The position numbers and the translations under genes are program-made. Under the pieces are notes generated by a model. The model was given only the letters and a program-made list of their open reading frames with translations, was not told where the DNA came from and ran no database searches. From a virus, in IMG/VR virus record IMGVR_UViG_3300005528_000055, positions 1 through 64,000 of that record: a stretch of 64,000 bases of DNA, one strand, 5' to 3'. Of this stretch, positions 53,894 through 63,478 are shown one piece after another (position 1 is the stretch's first letter; each line of letters begins with the position of its first letter).

Positions 53894-55511
53894 TTAAAGT
53901 TTACGGCGACCCATAAGAGCGTCTACAAATATTTGTTCGACACTTGGGGCTTTTTCTTCTTGTTCTTCCTTGACTTCACCATCAACAGTAAGAACATTGT
54001 TCTCACCCTCTACGGCTTCAATCTCAGAATTCATTTCTGGCATTGATCCCTTTGCAGCTTTAACTGCAGGCATCTTTGCCAAGTCTCTTAAAGAATCAGC
54101 TAATGAAGATGCTGTTCTAGTTGAGTGATCCTCAATTAGACCTTCTCTTGCTTCAGCGCTCTCTACTCCTGCAGAAATTTTTGCATCAACAACTCTTTCT
54201 ACGAGAGTTCTATGTAGAGCGTTCTTAAGTTTCGCATTTTCTTCCTCAAGCAGCTTTACTTTTTGTAGTAAGGTAGTCTCATCGGTCTCAGCGACTTCTT
54301 CTTTATTGTCGTTGAGTGAATCCTCTTTTTGCTCCTCTTCGGAAACAGTCTGAGTTTCCTCAGACTTCTCTTCTGACTTTTCAGCTTTTTCGGAATCAAC
54401 AGCTTCTTCAGCTTGTACATCCGCCTTATCTGAATTGTCTTCTGAGACCTTTTCTTCAGCTTCTGGCTTTTCTTCAGCGTCTTCTGCTGGAGCTTCTTCT
54501 GAACCTTCTGGATCAGAAACTTGCTCTTCAGCTTTTGGTTGCTCTTTCTCTTCGCCAGACTCTGATGCAATTGAAGACAAATCGCTACTGAGCTCTTCGG
54601 CTACAGCAAGGATGTCTTCTTGTGTTTCAACATTGTCCATTGTTTTAATCTCCTGAGAATCAGTACTGATTTTTTCATCTCCATCAGATAGTAATGAGTT
54701 ATTGCTATTATTATAATTTTCGCTTTCATGCACTGAAAGCGCAGTTAAGAAAGACCCTTTAAGATGGAGATATAAAGGTTTTGATTCTTTCTTTTTAAGA
54801 GAAGTAAGAACTGATTGATTTTCCTCAATTGATACTATATCTTCCTCATTCATATGAAGAACAAACGCAGAACTCTTAGCCACCCATTGGCCATCTGTTG
54901 TAGCGACGTCAGCAGAATCAGGACCCTTGACTGATCTAACGCTTGACTTTGAGTCTGCTGGCTGATTAACAAAAGAATATTCTTTAAAAGAAATATCTTG
55001 CATATCGACATATGCTAGTTTACCTTTATAGACTTGACCTCTTCTGTACTTTGAAATAGGTGGTCTTCCAGCTTCAGTTTCTTTAGCGAGGTCTGTTCCA
55101 CTAATTGAACAAACGGCCTTATTAGCTCTTCCGCCAACTGATCCAGTTAAGTATCTTTTATCTAAGACTTTTTGCACAGCAACTGGATCTGTAATTGCAA
55201 TCTGCAATCTTACATAAGATGAGCCATCTTGCTCTTTGTCCATTTTTGCTGCCATAACTCTACCAATTGGTTCAGAGTTTAAGTCATGATTTAAAATGAT
55301 TGGCTTTGGATATGGCTCAACCCAAGACTGGAGAGCCTTTTCTAACTCAATAGCTGAGTAGTTATTATAGTTTCCGTGTCAAGCCCTCATGAATTGCGGC
55401 GACTTCTATAATTAAGCCTTGATTTAAATTGTTTGCTTCCTCAAAAGAAAAATCTGATTGAGAGAAGTCAGGTAGCTTTATTGTAAAGTTTTCAACAAAG
55501 TCAAAAGCCAT
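53894..55511 (-). CDS. Prohead protease fused to a scaffold-like domain, joined by a +1 shift
   Basis: Reconstructed length 538 residues: codons 1-46 from the ATG at 55511 (GGAG before it), skip 55373, then 492 more. The protease part spans the break: AAIHEGLT in frame one, NYNNYSAIELEKAL and PKPIILNHDLNSEPIGRV in frame two. The catalytic His is likely in LNHD and the Ser in TGSVGG. Related proteases go on with a CxxC zinc site; here it reads CSISG and the later Cys-His pair is missing. From about residue 230 on the chain is a long acidic Glu/Ser stretch, then a coiled coil (LLQKVKLLEEENAKLKNALH), like scaffold proteins. It cleaves scaffold and capsid proteins during head maturation. Confidence 0.85.
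55374..55376 (-). other. In-frame CGG (+1 recoding site 10)
   Basis: Reads TTG ACA CGG A AAC TAT; the skipped base is at 55373. It is codon 46 of the prohead protease; zero-frame translation stops after two more codons. Confidence 0.9.
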
Positions 55512-55586
55512 GTTTACTCCATTTTTATTAGATCAAAATATATAGTAATTTAGTTTTATAACATTAAACAATTTTATATAAAGATA

Positions 55587-56369
55587 TCACGTTTTTATAT
55601 ACTTTTCAAAAAGAACAGATTCTCTTTGATCGCCTTCCTTTAAGAAGTTAGGAAGAAGCTCTTGATGCATTAGGTGTGGAGCATAAAGGTATGCTGCACT
55701 GTACAGATCTAGGCCTTTTCTTTTTGCGTCTAGGCACCAGCCCAAATCTTCTCCTTGAGAATGAAATTCATAATTAATATTTTCGTAAGTTTTCTTTGAC
55801 ATCATTTTTGCTGCCATTATTATATCTGTTTTAAAATAACTTCCAATTGGATATGACTCTTCTCGATATGCTTTGTCTGATCCGTCATTTTTCCAAGTCA
55901 TTACACTTGGAAAGTTTGTGTCAAACGGAGTCATAAACATCAGTGGACTAACTGCATCTGCACCATCATCAATATGAGCCATGAGTAGCTCTATTGTAGA
56001 AGGATGCTTTATTATTATATCAGAGTCTAAACTAAAATAATAATCAGGTTTTATTTCTCTTACTTTTTCTAAAAGAGAGTTTCTAAGATTTACCATATTA
56101 TGATACTTAGACATTGTCCATTGTCTGGAATTAGCAGAATGCTCAAAGTGAGGAATGTCTTCTCTTATAACAATCTCATAGTGAGGAATCTCTGGATGTA
56201 CGCTAGCAAACTTTTTTAAGAATGCAATTGTTTCTTCGTCATCTGGAGATGTTTCAAAAACAAAACCTATGTCTGACAAAGATATTGACTGTCTTTCAAT
56301 TGCTGATGCCCATAAGGGGAATATCCAACTTCTTTTATAAATTGGACAACCAATTAATATTTTCATCAT
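55587..56369 (-). CDS. Glycosyltransferase (GT-A fold, family 2-like)
   Basis: 260 residues. Starts MKILIGCPIYKRSW like GT2-type enzymes, has the metal- and nucleotide-binding DSD at 115-117 (YYFSLDSDIIIKHP) and a late acidic motif GEDLGWCLDAKRKG followed by HLMH, as in other phage GT-A enzymes. It would move a sugar from a nucleotide donor to an unknown acceptor. Located between portal and protease genes and overlapping the upstream gene by four bases, it may glycosylate a virion protein (inference). The 75-base gap downstream is AT-rich with TTACTATATA, a possible promoter. Confidence 0.82.
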   Translation of the reverse strand: MMKILIGCPIYKRSWIFPLWASAIERQSISLSDIGFVFETSPDDEETIAFLKKFASVHPEIPHYEIVIREDIPHFEHSANSRQWTMSKYHNMVNLRNSLLEKVREIKPDYYFSLDSDIIIKHPSTIELLMAHIDDGADAVSPLMFMTPFDTNFPSVMTWKNDGSDKAYREESYPIGSYFKTDIIMAAKMMSKKTYENINYEFHSQGEDLGWCLDAKRKGLDLYSAAYLYAPHLMHQELLPNFLKEGDQRESVLFEKYIKT

Positions 56370-56683
56370 ACTTCTTGCGTATCAGCTGGTTCTGTCTTTG
56401 TAGACTTTTTTGCAGCGGGTTCAGCCTTTTCTTTTGGCTGCTCTTGCTCTTTTTGCTTAGGTTCTTCTTTTGCTACTTCAGTAGGTGTTTGCTCAACTTC
56501 TACTACTTCATCGTCATCTTCAGTGAGGGCTTCAAATATATCGGAAAACGCATCAACAATATCAACGAGAATTTGAAGAGCTAATCTTACTTGACCATTT
56601 TCTACGGCTTCTTTAAATCCTTCAACTGCATTCTCTTCTCTAAGATACTGTTTAGAGATTTCTGACTCAATAATAAAACTCAT
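56366..56683 (-). CDS. Acidic two-part protein, unknown
   Basis: 105 residues. First half helical (EENAVEGFKEAVENGQVRLALQ), second half highly charged and low-complexity (Lys/Glu/Pro/Thr). It lies between portal and glycosyltransferase. It could be a small scaffold or core component, by its charge pattern (inference). Confidence 0.55.
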   Translation of the reverse strand: MSFIIESEISKQYLREENAVEGFKEAVENGQVRLALQILVDIVDAFSDIFEALTEDDDEVVEVEQTPTEVAKEEPKQKEQEQPKEKAEPAAKKSTKTEPADTQEV

Positions 56684-56692
56684 TTTATTTCC

Positions 56693-58324
56693 TTATTTTT
56701 CTGTTTCAACATCTACTGGATATATATTATACTCGTCTTCTAGCAAACTTTCAACAAGACCAAGCCAGGCATTGTCGGATCTTTTTATATTTGGCGAAGT
56801 ATTTCTTCCTTGTTGATTTTGTGGCCTAACAGAGTTGCCTGGCCCTCTTCTTTTTGAAGGGAGGTTTCTTTGACCTTTGTTAGCAGGCTCTTGTTTGTCT
56901 GCATCTTTAACGACGTCTGTTTGCGCATCTTGCGCAGCTTGTGATTGAGCCATTGCCATATCCATTTGAACTTTAGCCTGTTTGGCCTGAAACATATCAT
57001 CTTCTTCTGCTTCTGGATCAACACCTAAGGCTATTCTTGCTTCTGTTAAGCCAATTAAATTGCTAACATACTTTTGTATAATATGAGTTTCTTTTTTGAC
57101 TTGAGTGTCAACATCGATTTCATTAAACTTAAAGTAGCATCTATCAGATGTATCGCTTCCAAGAGGATTTGTAATTGGATCAAATCCGCCTTCAAATAAT
57201 AGCTCATTAAATATATGAACCCTTATCATTTCCGCAAACTGCTTTTGGAACTGCTTTATCTTGTCATATAAAGCGGTATCTAGTCTTTCAGTCATCGCTC
57301 TATTTCCACCATTTAAGGTCATACCTAAATGATGAGGAGCAACGCCGAGTCCAATAGCAACTCTTTCTTTAAAGTGATCTAAGTATGCACTTGCATCTAG
57401 TGCCGCATTATTTGCACCAATAACATCTACGTCGTGCCTAAATGGCAGAATTAATCCACCTTCTGCTCTAAGGTTTTCTATCTCAGAGGCTGCTTGATCA
57501 ATTTCTTCTGGCTCTGCTGGCTGATCGGCAGTTCCAATTCTGTACTTATAAAGAGGAAATAGTTCTCTGTGAACAAGATTTTGTATGTCTTCTTCCATTT
57601 GCCTTAAAGCAACAACGTCATCCAAAACGTTTGACATAAATGGAGTTCCAAATGCTCGTCCTGGTTTTCTGTCAAAGAAAAGATGTATAACTCTTTCTGC
57701 TGACCAAACTGGATCTCTATCTGTTGGTGCGTAAGTTAAAGGATCTGTTTGTTGCTGATAAGACTTAGGTCTATTGTATCTATCGCGCAAAATTCTAGTT
57801 TGTTCTGTTGGAATTAAATAATACCCAACAACAGGCTGACTGGCATTAACGGGTTCTATCTTAGAAGGAAAGTATTCTGATAAATCTCCTCTTCCTTTTA
57901 CAATAAAAACGTTTGCGAACTTAAAAAGCTGATCAGATAAATCAATAAGAAAATCAAGAAAAGGCCTTTTCATAGCCATTTCCATATAGTCAATTCTTTG
58001 ATACAAGTATTCAACAGCTGCTGGATTTTCTCCAACTATCTGCCAACCTTCTTTCCAAAAAAGATCTTTGTACTTTCCTACTGCTTGTCTAACATAAGAG
58101 TCGGTATCAACGGCTTGAAGAATGCGGTCAAAGTCATATGGCGACGGCTCAAAATTGCTTCTACCTGTATAAAAATAATTTGTCCCCTGATATCCTAGGG
58201 CTAAGGCAGCAACCTTCATCGTCTTAGCTAAGCCACTAATTTGTGTAGCATCTAGCTGCGCTGATGCAAAGTCGAACTCTTGACTAGATGACTGTTGAAA
58301 AGGTAAATACTGACGTATGGGCAT
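56693..58324 (-). CDS. Portal protein
   Basis: 543 residues. Pattern of phage portals: an N-terminal part with VDTDSYVRQAVGKYKDLFWKEG, a clip-like segment with RVIHLFFDRKPGRAFGTPF, the LDDVVALRQMEEDI helix, and GLGVAPHHLGMTLNGGNRAM, which are all typical. The last ~90 residues are Gln/Lys/Pro-rich and probably disordered. The portal forms the dodecameric DNA gate and the base of head assembly. A CTGGAG ribosome site precedes the ATG. No in-frame CGG. Confidence 0.88.
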   Translation of the reverse strand: MPIRQYLPFQQSSSQEFDFASAQLDATQISGLAKTMKVAALALGYQGTNYFYTGRSNFEPSPYDFDRILQAVDTDSYVRQAVGKYKDLFWKEGWQIVGENPAAVEYLYQRIDYMEMAMKRPFLDFLIDLSDQLFKFANVFIVKGRGDLSEYFPSKIEPVNASQPVVGYYLIPTEQTRILRDRYNRPKSYQQQTDPLTYAPTDRDPVWSAERVIHLFFDRKPGRAFGTPFMSNVLDDVVALRQMEEDIQNLVHRELFPLYKYRIGTADQPAEPEEIDQAASEIENLRAEGGLILPFRHDVDVIGANNAALDASAYLDHFKERVAIGLGVAPHHLGMTLNGGNRAMTERLDTALYDKIKQFQKQFAEMIRVHIFNELLFEGGFDPITNPLGSDTSDRCYFKFNEIDVDTQVKKETHIIQKYVSNLIGLTEARIALGVDPEAEEDDMFQAKQAKVQMDMAMAQSQAAQDAQTDVVKDADKQEPANKGQRNLPSKRRGPGNSVRPQNQQGRNTSPNIKRSDNAWLGLVESLLEDEYNIYPVDVETEK

Positions 58325-58382
58325 TGGGGCACTCCAGAGGTTTAGTTTGTTGCTCTATAGTACGGTTTTTTATTTAATATAT

Positions 58383-58559
58383 TCAGCTTTTAAGGCCAGT
58401 TGCTTCAAACGTCTTAGTGAGAATAATATTTTTAACCGCTTCAAGCCAAAAAATTGTTTCTGGCTCTGAAAAATCACTCTTATAGGCCAGGTTTGCTTCG
58501 CTAATGTTGATAGTGATTGTAAATTCTTTTGGTGCTTCTACTGCTGTTTCTTCTGACAT
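58383..58559 (-). CDS. Small protein upstream of the portal
   Basis: 58 residues, starting at an ATG one base after the stop of the next gene upstream (TAAAATG). It reads MSEETAVEAPKEF then a strand (TITINISEANLAY) and a helix ending TKTFEATGLKS. Composition and spacing are those of a real gene. No family recognised. Confidence 0.6.
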   Translation of the reverse strand: MSEETAVEAPKEFTITINISEANLAYKSDFSEPETIFWLEAVKNIILTKTFEATGLKS

Positions 58560-58560
58560 T

Positions 58561-58743
58561 TTACTTTTCTTTCTTTGCTGTTTGTGGAACTGAAAAATCT
58601 TCTTTTTGTTCTGACGCCTGCTGTATTTGAGATACTAGTTGCTTGATTGTTGCCTCTTTAACAACTAGCTCTGTCATAAGCTGGCTAACTTTTTCTTGAA
58701 ATGATTGAATAATTAGATTTACATCTAAATTAGACTCTTGCAT
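58561..58743 (-). CDS. Small coiled-coil protein
   Basis: 60 residues, almost wholly helical with heptad spacing (LIIQSFQEKVSQLMTELVVKE, TIKQLVSQIQQ), then a basic end. It follows the fibre gene by 45 bases, with an AGGAG ribosome site. Function unknown. Confidence 0.55.
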   Translation of the reverse strand: MQESNLDVNLIIQSFQEKVSQLMTELVVKEATIKQLVSQIQQASEQKEDFSVPQTAKKEK

Positions 58744-58788
58744 TGTTTCTCCTAATATAGAAATTACTTGTAGAGTATATCAGCAATA

Positions 58789-60937
58789 TTATTGTGCTGC
58801 AAGTTGCTCTTCTAAAGATTCAATTCTATTATTCAAATATTTAACAGCACCAACTAGTGTAGCTATTAAGGCGTTTTCTTTCCACATTTTTCTAGTAAAG
58901 TATTTTTCATTATCCAAAGAAAGACTATTTATTAATTCTTGGTCATCTTCGTTTGATAAATTTTCATATTCTACAGTTGGAATTGTTCCAACATATTTAA
59001 AATTAGATTCATCAAAATCTTCTATAATAAAACCTCTATCTCCATCTTTTAAATTGTATTGAAGTGATTTTAGTGAATCTTTTCTTTTACTTATATAACT
59101 AAAATCTTTTACTGGCGGAAGACTTAATATATCTTGCATAGCTTCTTCTGGTGTTACAATTTTAATATTTTCTTTAATCTTAATAGTAGAAGTTTTACTT
59201 GCTATAAAGTAGCCAGTTCCAGCACTTACGAATCCGAGAGCAATAGTAAGAGGGGTTCCTTCTCCGGGTATCAACATCGCTGAATCCAGCAACGTTAAAA
59301 ATGTCTGACCTACTAGTTCCAAGCGCTCCAGCAGAGACTAAGGCGATGTCTCCATGAAAAGTATGCTCTCTAGTTGCAGCTGTTGCATAAGGTGTAGCTA
59401 CATCGTTTCTCCTACCGTAGACTATTCTATTATTTCTACTAGACTGAATGTTAACTGCATCATCTGTGTCTACTCCTAATGTATTTTGCGACTTGCGAAT
59501 AGTTAAGTAATCATTTTCTTGACCAATCCTTAGACTCTTGTTTGCTCCAGCGTAAATAAAAATTTGACCTGTCGATGACCCAGTAGGAGATCCAGTTGCT
59601 CTAATTTGCAAACCCAAATCTCCAACAGTGCCTGTTGCATAGATGTTGTTTGCAAACACATTTCCAGAACTGTCTATTTGAAATGTTGGACTGGCAACAT
59701 CTGAGTTTTTGATTGTCGCACCGATTATCTGTCCTCCATTAATTTTTCCTGTAGCTGTTATATTTCCGCTAAATGTTCCTGCAGTAGCATTGATAGTTCC
59801 ATCTACTGTTAGATTTGTTCCATCAAAATATAGTTTACTGCCTAAAGAAAATTTATTTGCAGAAACGCTATCTGATGTATTCCAGCCAACAAACATAACA
59901 GAGCTTTTATATCCACCTGCTCCAAACTGTAAAGAATTGGTTCCTATTGTTAATCCACCTGCGCTTGAGCTACTAATAGTTGCATTAGTTGTTATTGCTC
60001 CTGTTACGGTTAATGTGTTGTCATCCCACTGCATGTAGTTGGTGGAGTTTCCCACTTTTAGAAGAGATCCAGAACCTGTTCCTCCAGTTGGATTCCAATA
60101 CAGTCGGTTTGTTGCATTACCAACTACAAATTCAGAATTTGACGTGTCATTTGCGGCGTTTCTTGCCCATCTATTATCAGCATTGATAAAAATAGAGTTC
60201 GCAGATAATGTTCCTCTAATTGAAGCAGCGTCGAATTGTGCCGTTCCGTCGCCTTTAATTATCCAACCCTTGCCAGTGCCTCCCTGGTCAACTGGAACAC
60301 TTCCTGCAACAAAGTTGGAAGATCTAATCACGGACATTCCATTGGTTGGACTATACTCTTCTAAAGTTCCTGATGCGTTTTGCAGAATAACTTGCTCAGC
60401 CGTTATCAATCCAGAAGTTATTTTTCCTGCGGTTAGCGATCCTATGTACTGGTCAGTGATTAAAGGTGTATTGCCATTGTGAGTTACCAAACTAGTCCAA
60501 GCTCCTGCATTACCTGAAGTATTGATTGCTCTTACTCTACCGTAATATTTAGTGTTGGTGACTGTCTCTACACCTGTTGTTGCATTAACTGTTCTTGTAC
60601 TGTTTGCGACTGATACAACAAAAACTGTTGATCTTTTACGGCCTGTAGAAACTAAATTAGATGATGTAGTTGCTCCATCATATATCTCATACTCATATTC
60701 GGAAAAATCTTGATCTGCAACTGGTTGAAAAATAAACATTACAGATTCAAAATTAGAAACAATAGAAAAAGTATTTATGTCAATTTCACTTGGCACTGAC
60801 CCTGAAGATGGCGTTTTAATTCTTATGGAATCTGGAATTTCGTCTGATGCAGATATTTCTGTATTCTTTGGCTTAACTGCAAAAAGATAATTGGAATCTG
60901 GTTTTAAGCCACTAACTGTTTTTCTTATGATTGCCAT
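58789..60937 (-). CDS. Fibre protein with S74-like C-terminal chaperone domain, joined by a +1 shift
   Basis: Reconstructed length 715 residues: codons 1-558 from 60937, skip 59263, then 157 more. It begins with fibronectin-like sequence (SGLKPDSNYLFAVKPKN), then the block IGSLTAGKITSGLITAEQV common in tip and fibre proteins, then beta repeats. After the break the second frame carries GYFIASKTSTIKIKENIKIV and, at the end, a helix ALIATLVGAVKYLNNRIESLEEQL, the layout of intramolecular chaperone (peptidase S74-like) tails that trimerise fibres and may be cut off. Whether the catalytic dyad is intact I cannot tell. The chaperone is lost unless the shift occurs. Confidence 0.82.
59264..59266 (-). 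other. In-frame CGG (+1 recoding site 11)
   Basis: Reads GAT ACC CGG A GAA GGA ACC; the skipped base is at 59263. It is codon 558 of the fibre gene. The zero frame runs 22 more codons of Arg/Cys/Trp-rich non-coding-like sequence (one holding a CGG) and stops. Confidence 0.9.
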
Positions 60938-61896
60938 TATCTTACTACTCCTGTTGAAATGAATGCTATATCGTCTTTTATCTCTTCTTTTTTAATCAAT
61001 AAATTATAATTCTTAGAAAAAGCGTATTTACTAATTTTACATTTTTTATTTGTTGATGCTAAATTCTTTTTATCCAATACTTCTATCTCAAAAGAAAAAG
61101 ATCCATATATATCTTCATAGTCTTCTAGTTCAGTAAAAGTTTTAGTATCTATAGAATAAATAATTGTATCTGATAAAGCTGTTGCAGAATATAGATCTAT
61201 TTCTTCTTCTTTCATTACTTTTTGTCCTATGCCAGAAGAAGAAGTTTTTACTATTTTTATTTTTACAGTTCCTGCTTCAGTATTTTTATCTCCGTATACC
61301 CTCAAAAAAGGTCCATTAAAAGTTCCAATTGCTTTATCGCCGGCGTTTGTGCTGGTAAGATCATCCCAAGCTCCAGTTGAAGAAATGTAGCCAAGAACAG
61401 AAACTCTTGTATTTAGTGATGATCCTAAAACTTCATTAGAATAATAATTCACTCCATTTGCTCCAGAACTAGTTAAGCTTCCAATAAAGTTTGCTCCATT
61501 AGGCGGAGTTGTCTTAGCATAACTGCCGCCAGACAATTGAATATACTGAATGTTATCTGCATGGTAATAAACATAATATTTTCCTACTGGTTTTGATCCA
61601 GAAGAAACCGCTGTAAGAGATTTAAAATATAAATTTTTATTTGAATCAATTAAACTATATGTAACAGTATTATTACCAGATTCTTCATATACAACAATAT
61701 ACGAATCATTATCAAAAGATTCGTCAATGCTGCTTCCATATATTGAAAAAACTTTTCCAATATTTACATCTGCTAAAGATACGAATATCCAATCTCCAAC
61801 TTTTAAGTTTTCATCTATGTTTGGAAAAAATATTTCTCTTCTTACAGGAGAATAAAAAGTTCCAGACGATCCATCAGTATAAGTAAACCAACTCAT
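60937..61896 (-). CDS. Unknown beta-rich virion protein
   Basis: 319 residues, beta-rich (VGDWIFVSLADVNIGKVFSIYG, YVYYHADNIQYIQLSGG). No family recognised. Its stop overlaps the start of the fibre gene by one base and it follows the appendage protein by two bases, so it is likely part of the same fibre or neck assembly (inference). Confidence 0.58.
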   Translation of the reverse strand: MSWFTYTDGSSGTFYSPVRREIFFPNIDENLKVGDWIFVSLADVNIGKVFSIYGSSIDESFDNDSYIVVYEESGNNTVTYSLIDSNKNLYFKSLTAVSSGSKPVGKYYVYYHADNIQYIQLSGGSYAKTTPPNGANFIGSLTSSGANGVNYYSNEVLGSSLNTRVSVLGYISSTGAWDDLTSTNAGDKAIGTFNGPFLRVYGDKNTEAGTVKIKIVKTSSSGIGQKVMKEEEIDLYSATALSDTIIYSIDTKTFTELEDYEDIYGSFSFEIEVLDKKNLASTNKKCKISKYAFSKNYNLLIKKEEIKDDIAFISTGVVR

Positions 61897-61898
61897 TT

Positions 61899-63473
61899 TT
61901 ATAACTCTTTATATAAAATCTCAAACTCATATGAGTCTTGTTTGTCTTCATCTATTTCTATTTCAACAGTTGCCTCAAACTGTCTTACTCCGCCAACTAG
62001 ACCAGTTTCTTCAAGCGACACAAGAGTTAGTTGACCATAAGGTCTTTCTGTAGGGTCTTGTGAGTAAGAGACTCTTGCGGATACATAATCTATTGCATTA
62101 GCTGGAATTGGGGCACTGCCGTCATCTCCGTTATGGCTGTGGTTTGCCAAATCTATTCCTGCTATTTTTACTCCGTCTGCAAACAATATGTCTCCAGTTA
62201 TAAGGCCACCATCTTTTCTAACATACTGTGGGTGAGCATCTTCGTCTACGTCATCAAGGTCTCCATGAGAAGATCTTAATGATTCTCTTTTTGAGTTATC
62301 AACATAAGTAGTATTAAATATTCTTTTATATTTTTCCAAACTTTCCACTTCAGTCGTAACAACAACTGGATTTCTGTTGACTCCCATAATTTCTAATTGA
62401 CTCAAGTAGTTAACGTATTTTCTCTTAAGTCTAATAGCTTGCAGAAGGGCATCAAATCTTTTGTAAACTTGATTGTTTCTCTCTAAAAAGTCGGCACTTA
62501 CAGAGCCAAGATTTCCTATGATTGCACTATTCGCAACAAACATTTCTTCCATAAGTTTTGGCGCTTTATTTTTTAGGTCAGTTGTAGAAACATCAAACAT
62601 TAGAGGATCTACAACTTTTGATTTGAACTGTAAAGCTGGCAATAAATAATTAGAATAAAAAGTCTCTGCCACATCTAAGCTGTCTCTTTTTATTAGGCTC
62701 AATAGAGTTTCTAACTCCATTTGTAAAGAGTTTATTTTGATCGAAAAAAATGCTTGAAATTGAGCTGCTTGTTTTTTGGAGATTTGATCCAACTCGGACT
62801 GCGGAATCGCGATTGGTTTTGCTGTGATTTCTTTGGCAAATTGTTGCGTATAGTGCGTCGCTGAATTTGCCCAATCTGTGATGTATTTTGCAATTTGCGA
62901 TTCTGTTTCATCGACATAATCATCCCCTAAATAATTTATAACAATATTTCTTAACAGAGTTGCCTCATTTAATAAATAAGACAAACTTTTTTTTACTTCG
63001 ATTAAATGGCCAAAACTGCTATGGCTTATAGCTAATTCATATTCCTTGATAAAGGCTCTGCATGCTCTGCACTTGTGCTTTTCTGCAAAAAGATATTGTT
63101 CGTAGCAAATAGATATTGGCTCTTCCATTTCTTTTGCTTCTTCTTTATGCTTTAGTGCGTCTTTCCAGACTGCTCTATGTGCAACTTCTAGATCTAAATT
63201 TGCATATGGATCAATAATAACCTGAGATAAGTTCGTATCTATTTCTTGAATCATTCCAAGAATAACATTGTATGCATTGAATACGTACGATCTTACATTT
63301 TCTAGCTCTATCCTTGACTTCGCATCGCTAAGATTATTACCCATTGCTCTGTTATTTGAAGACTGGGCTGCAGCTTCTCTTGTCCTAGTATCCAAGAAAG
63401 ATGTTTCTGAGGACCCTGAATCGCTAAAAATATTGTCTATGTTTGTATTTTTTCCTAAACCATATGTTGCCAT
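61899..63473 (-). CDS. Neck or appendage structural protein
   Basis: 524 residues. The first ~370 are helical with long amphipathic stretches and one Cys pair (KHKCRACRAF). Then comes DLDDVDEDAHPQYVRKDGG with LITGDILF and a later NHSHNGDDG, blocks found in phage appendage and fibre-attachment proteins. The end is beta-rich. It follows the terminase by five bases. It may connect the head-proximal end to the fibres encoded next (inference). Confidence 0.65.
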   Translation of the reverse strand: MATYGLGKNTNIDNIFSDSGSSETSFLDTRTREAAAQSSNNRAMGNNLSDAKSRIELENVRSYVFNAYNVILGMIQEIDTNLSQVIIDPYANLDLEVAHRAVWKDALKHKEEAKEMEEPISICYEQYLFAEKHKCRACRAFIKEYELAISHSSFGHLIEVKKSLSYLLNEATLLRNIVINYLGDDYVDETESQIAKYITDWANSATHYTQQFAKEITAKPIAIPQSELDQISKKQAAQFQAFFSIKINSLQMELETLLSLIKRDSLDVAETFYSNYLLPALQFKSKVVDPLMFDVSTTDLKNKAPKLMEEMFVANSAIIGNLGSVSADFLERNNQVYKRFDALLQAIRLKRKYVNYLSQLEIMGVNRNPVVVTTEVESLEKYKRIFNTTYVDNSKRESLRSSHGDLDDVDEDAHPQYVRKDGGLITGDILFADGVKIAGIDLANHSHNGDDGSAPIPANAIDYVSARVSYSQDPTERPYGQLTLVSLEETGLVGGVRQFEATVEIEIDEDKQDSYEFEILYKEL

Positions 63474-63478
63474 AATAA

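Noticed and set aside
59195-59262. The in-frame CGG at 59234 in the original frame of the fibre gene
   Set aside because: It lies after the shift at 59264, in the abandoned frame; in the restored frame it is out of frame, so it is not an exception to the rule.
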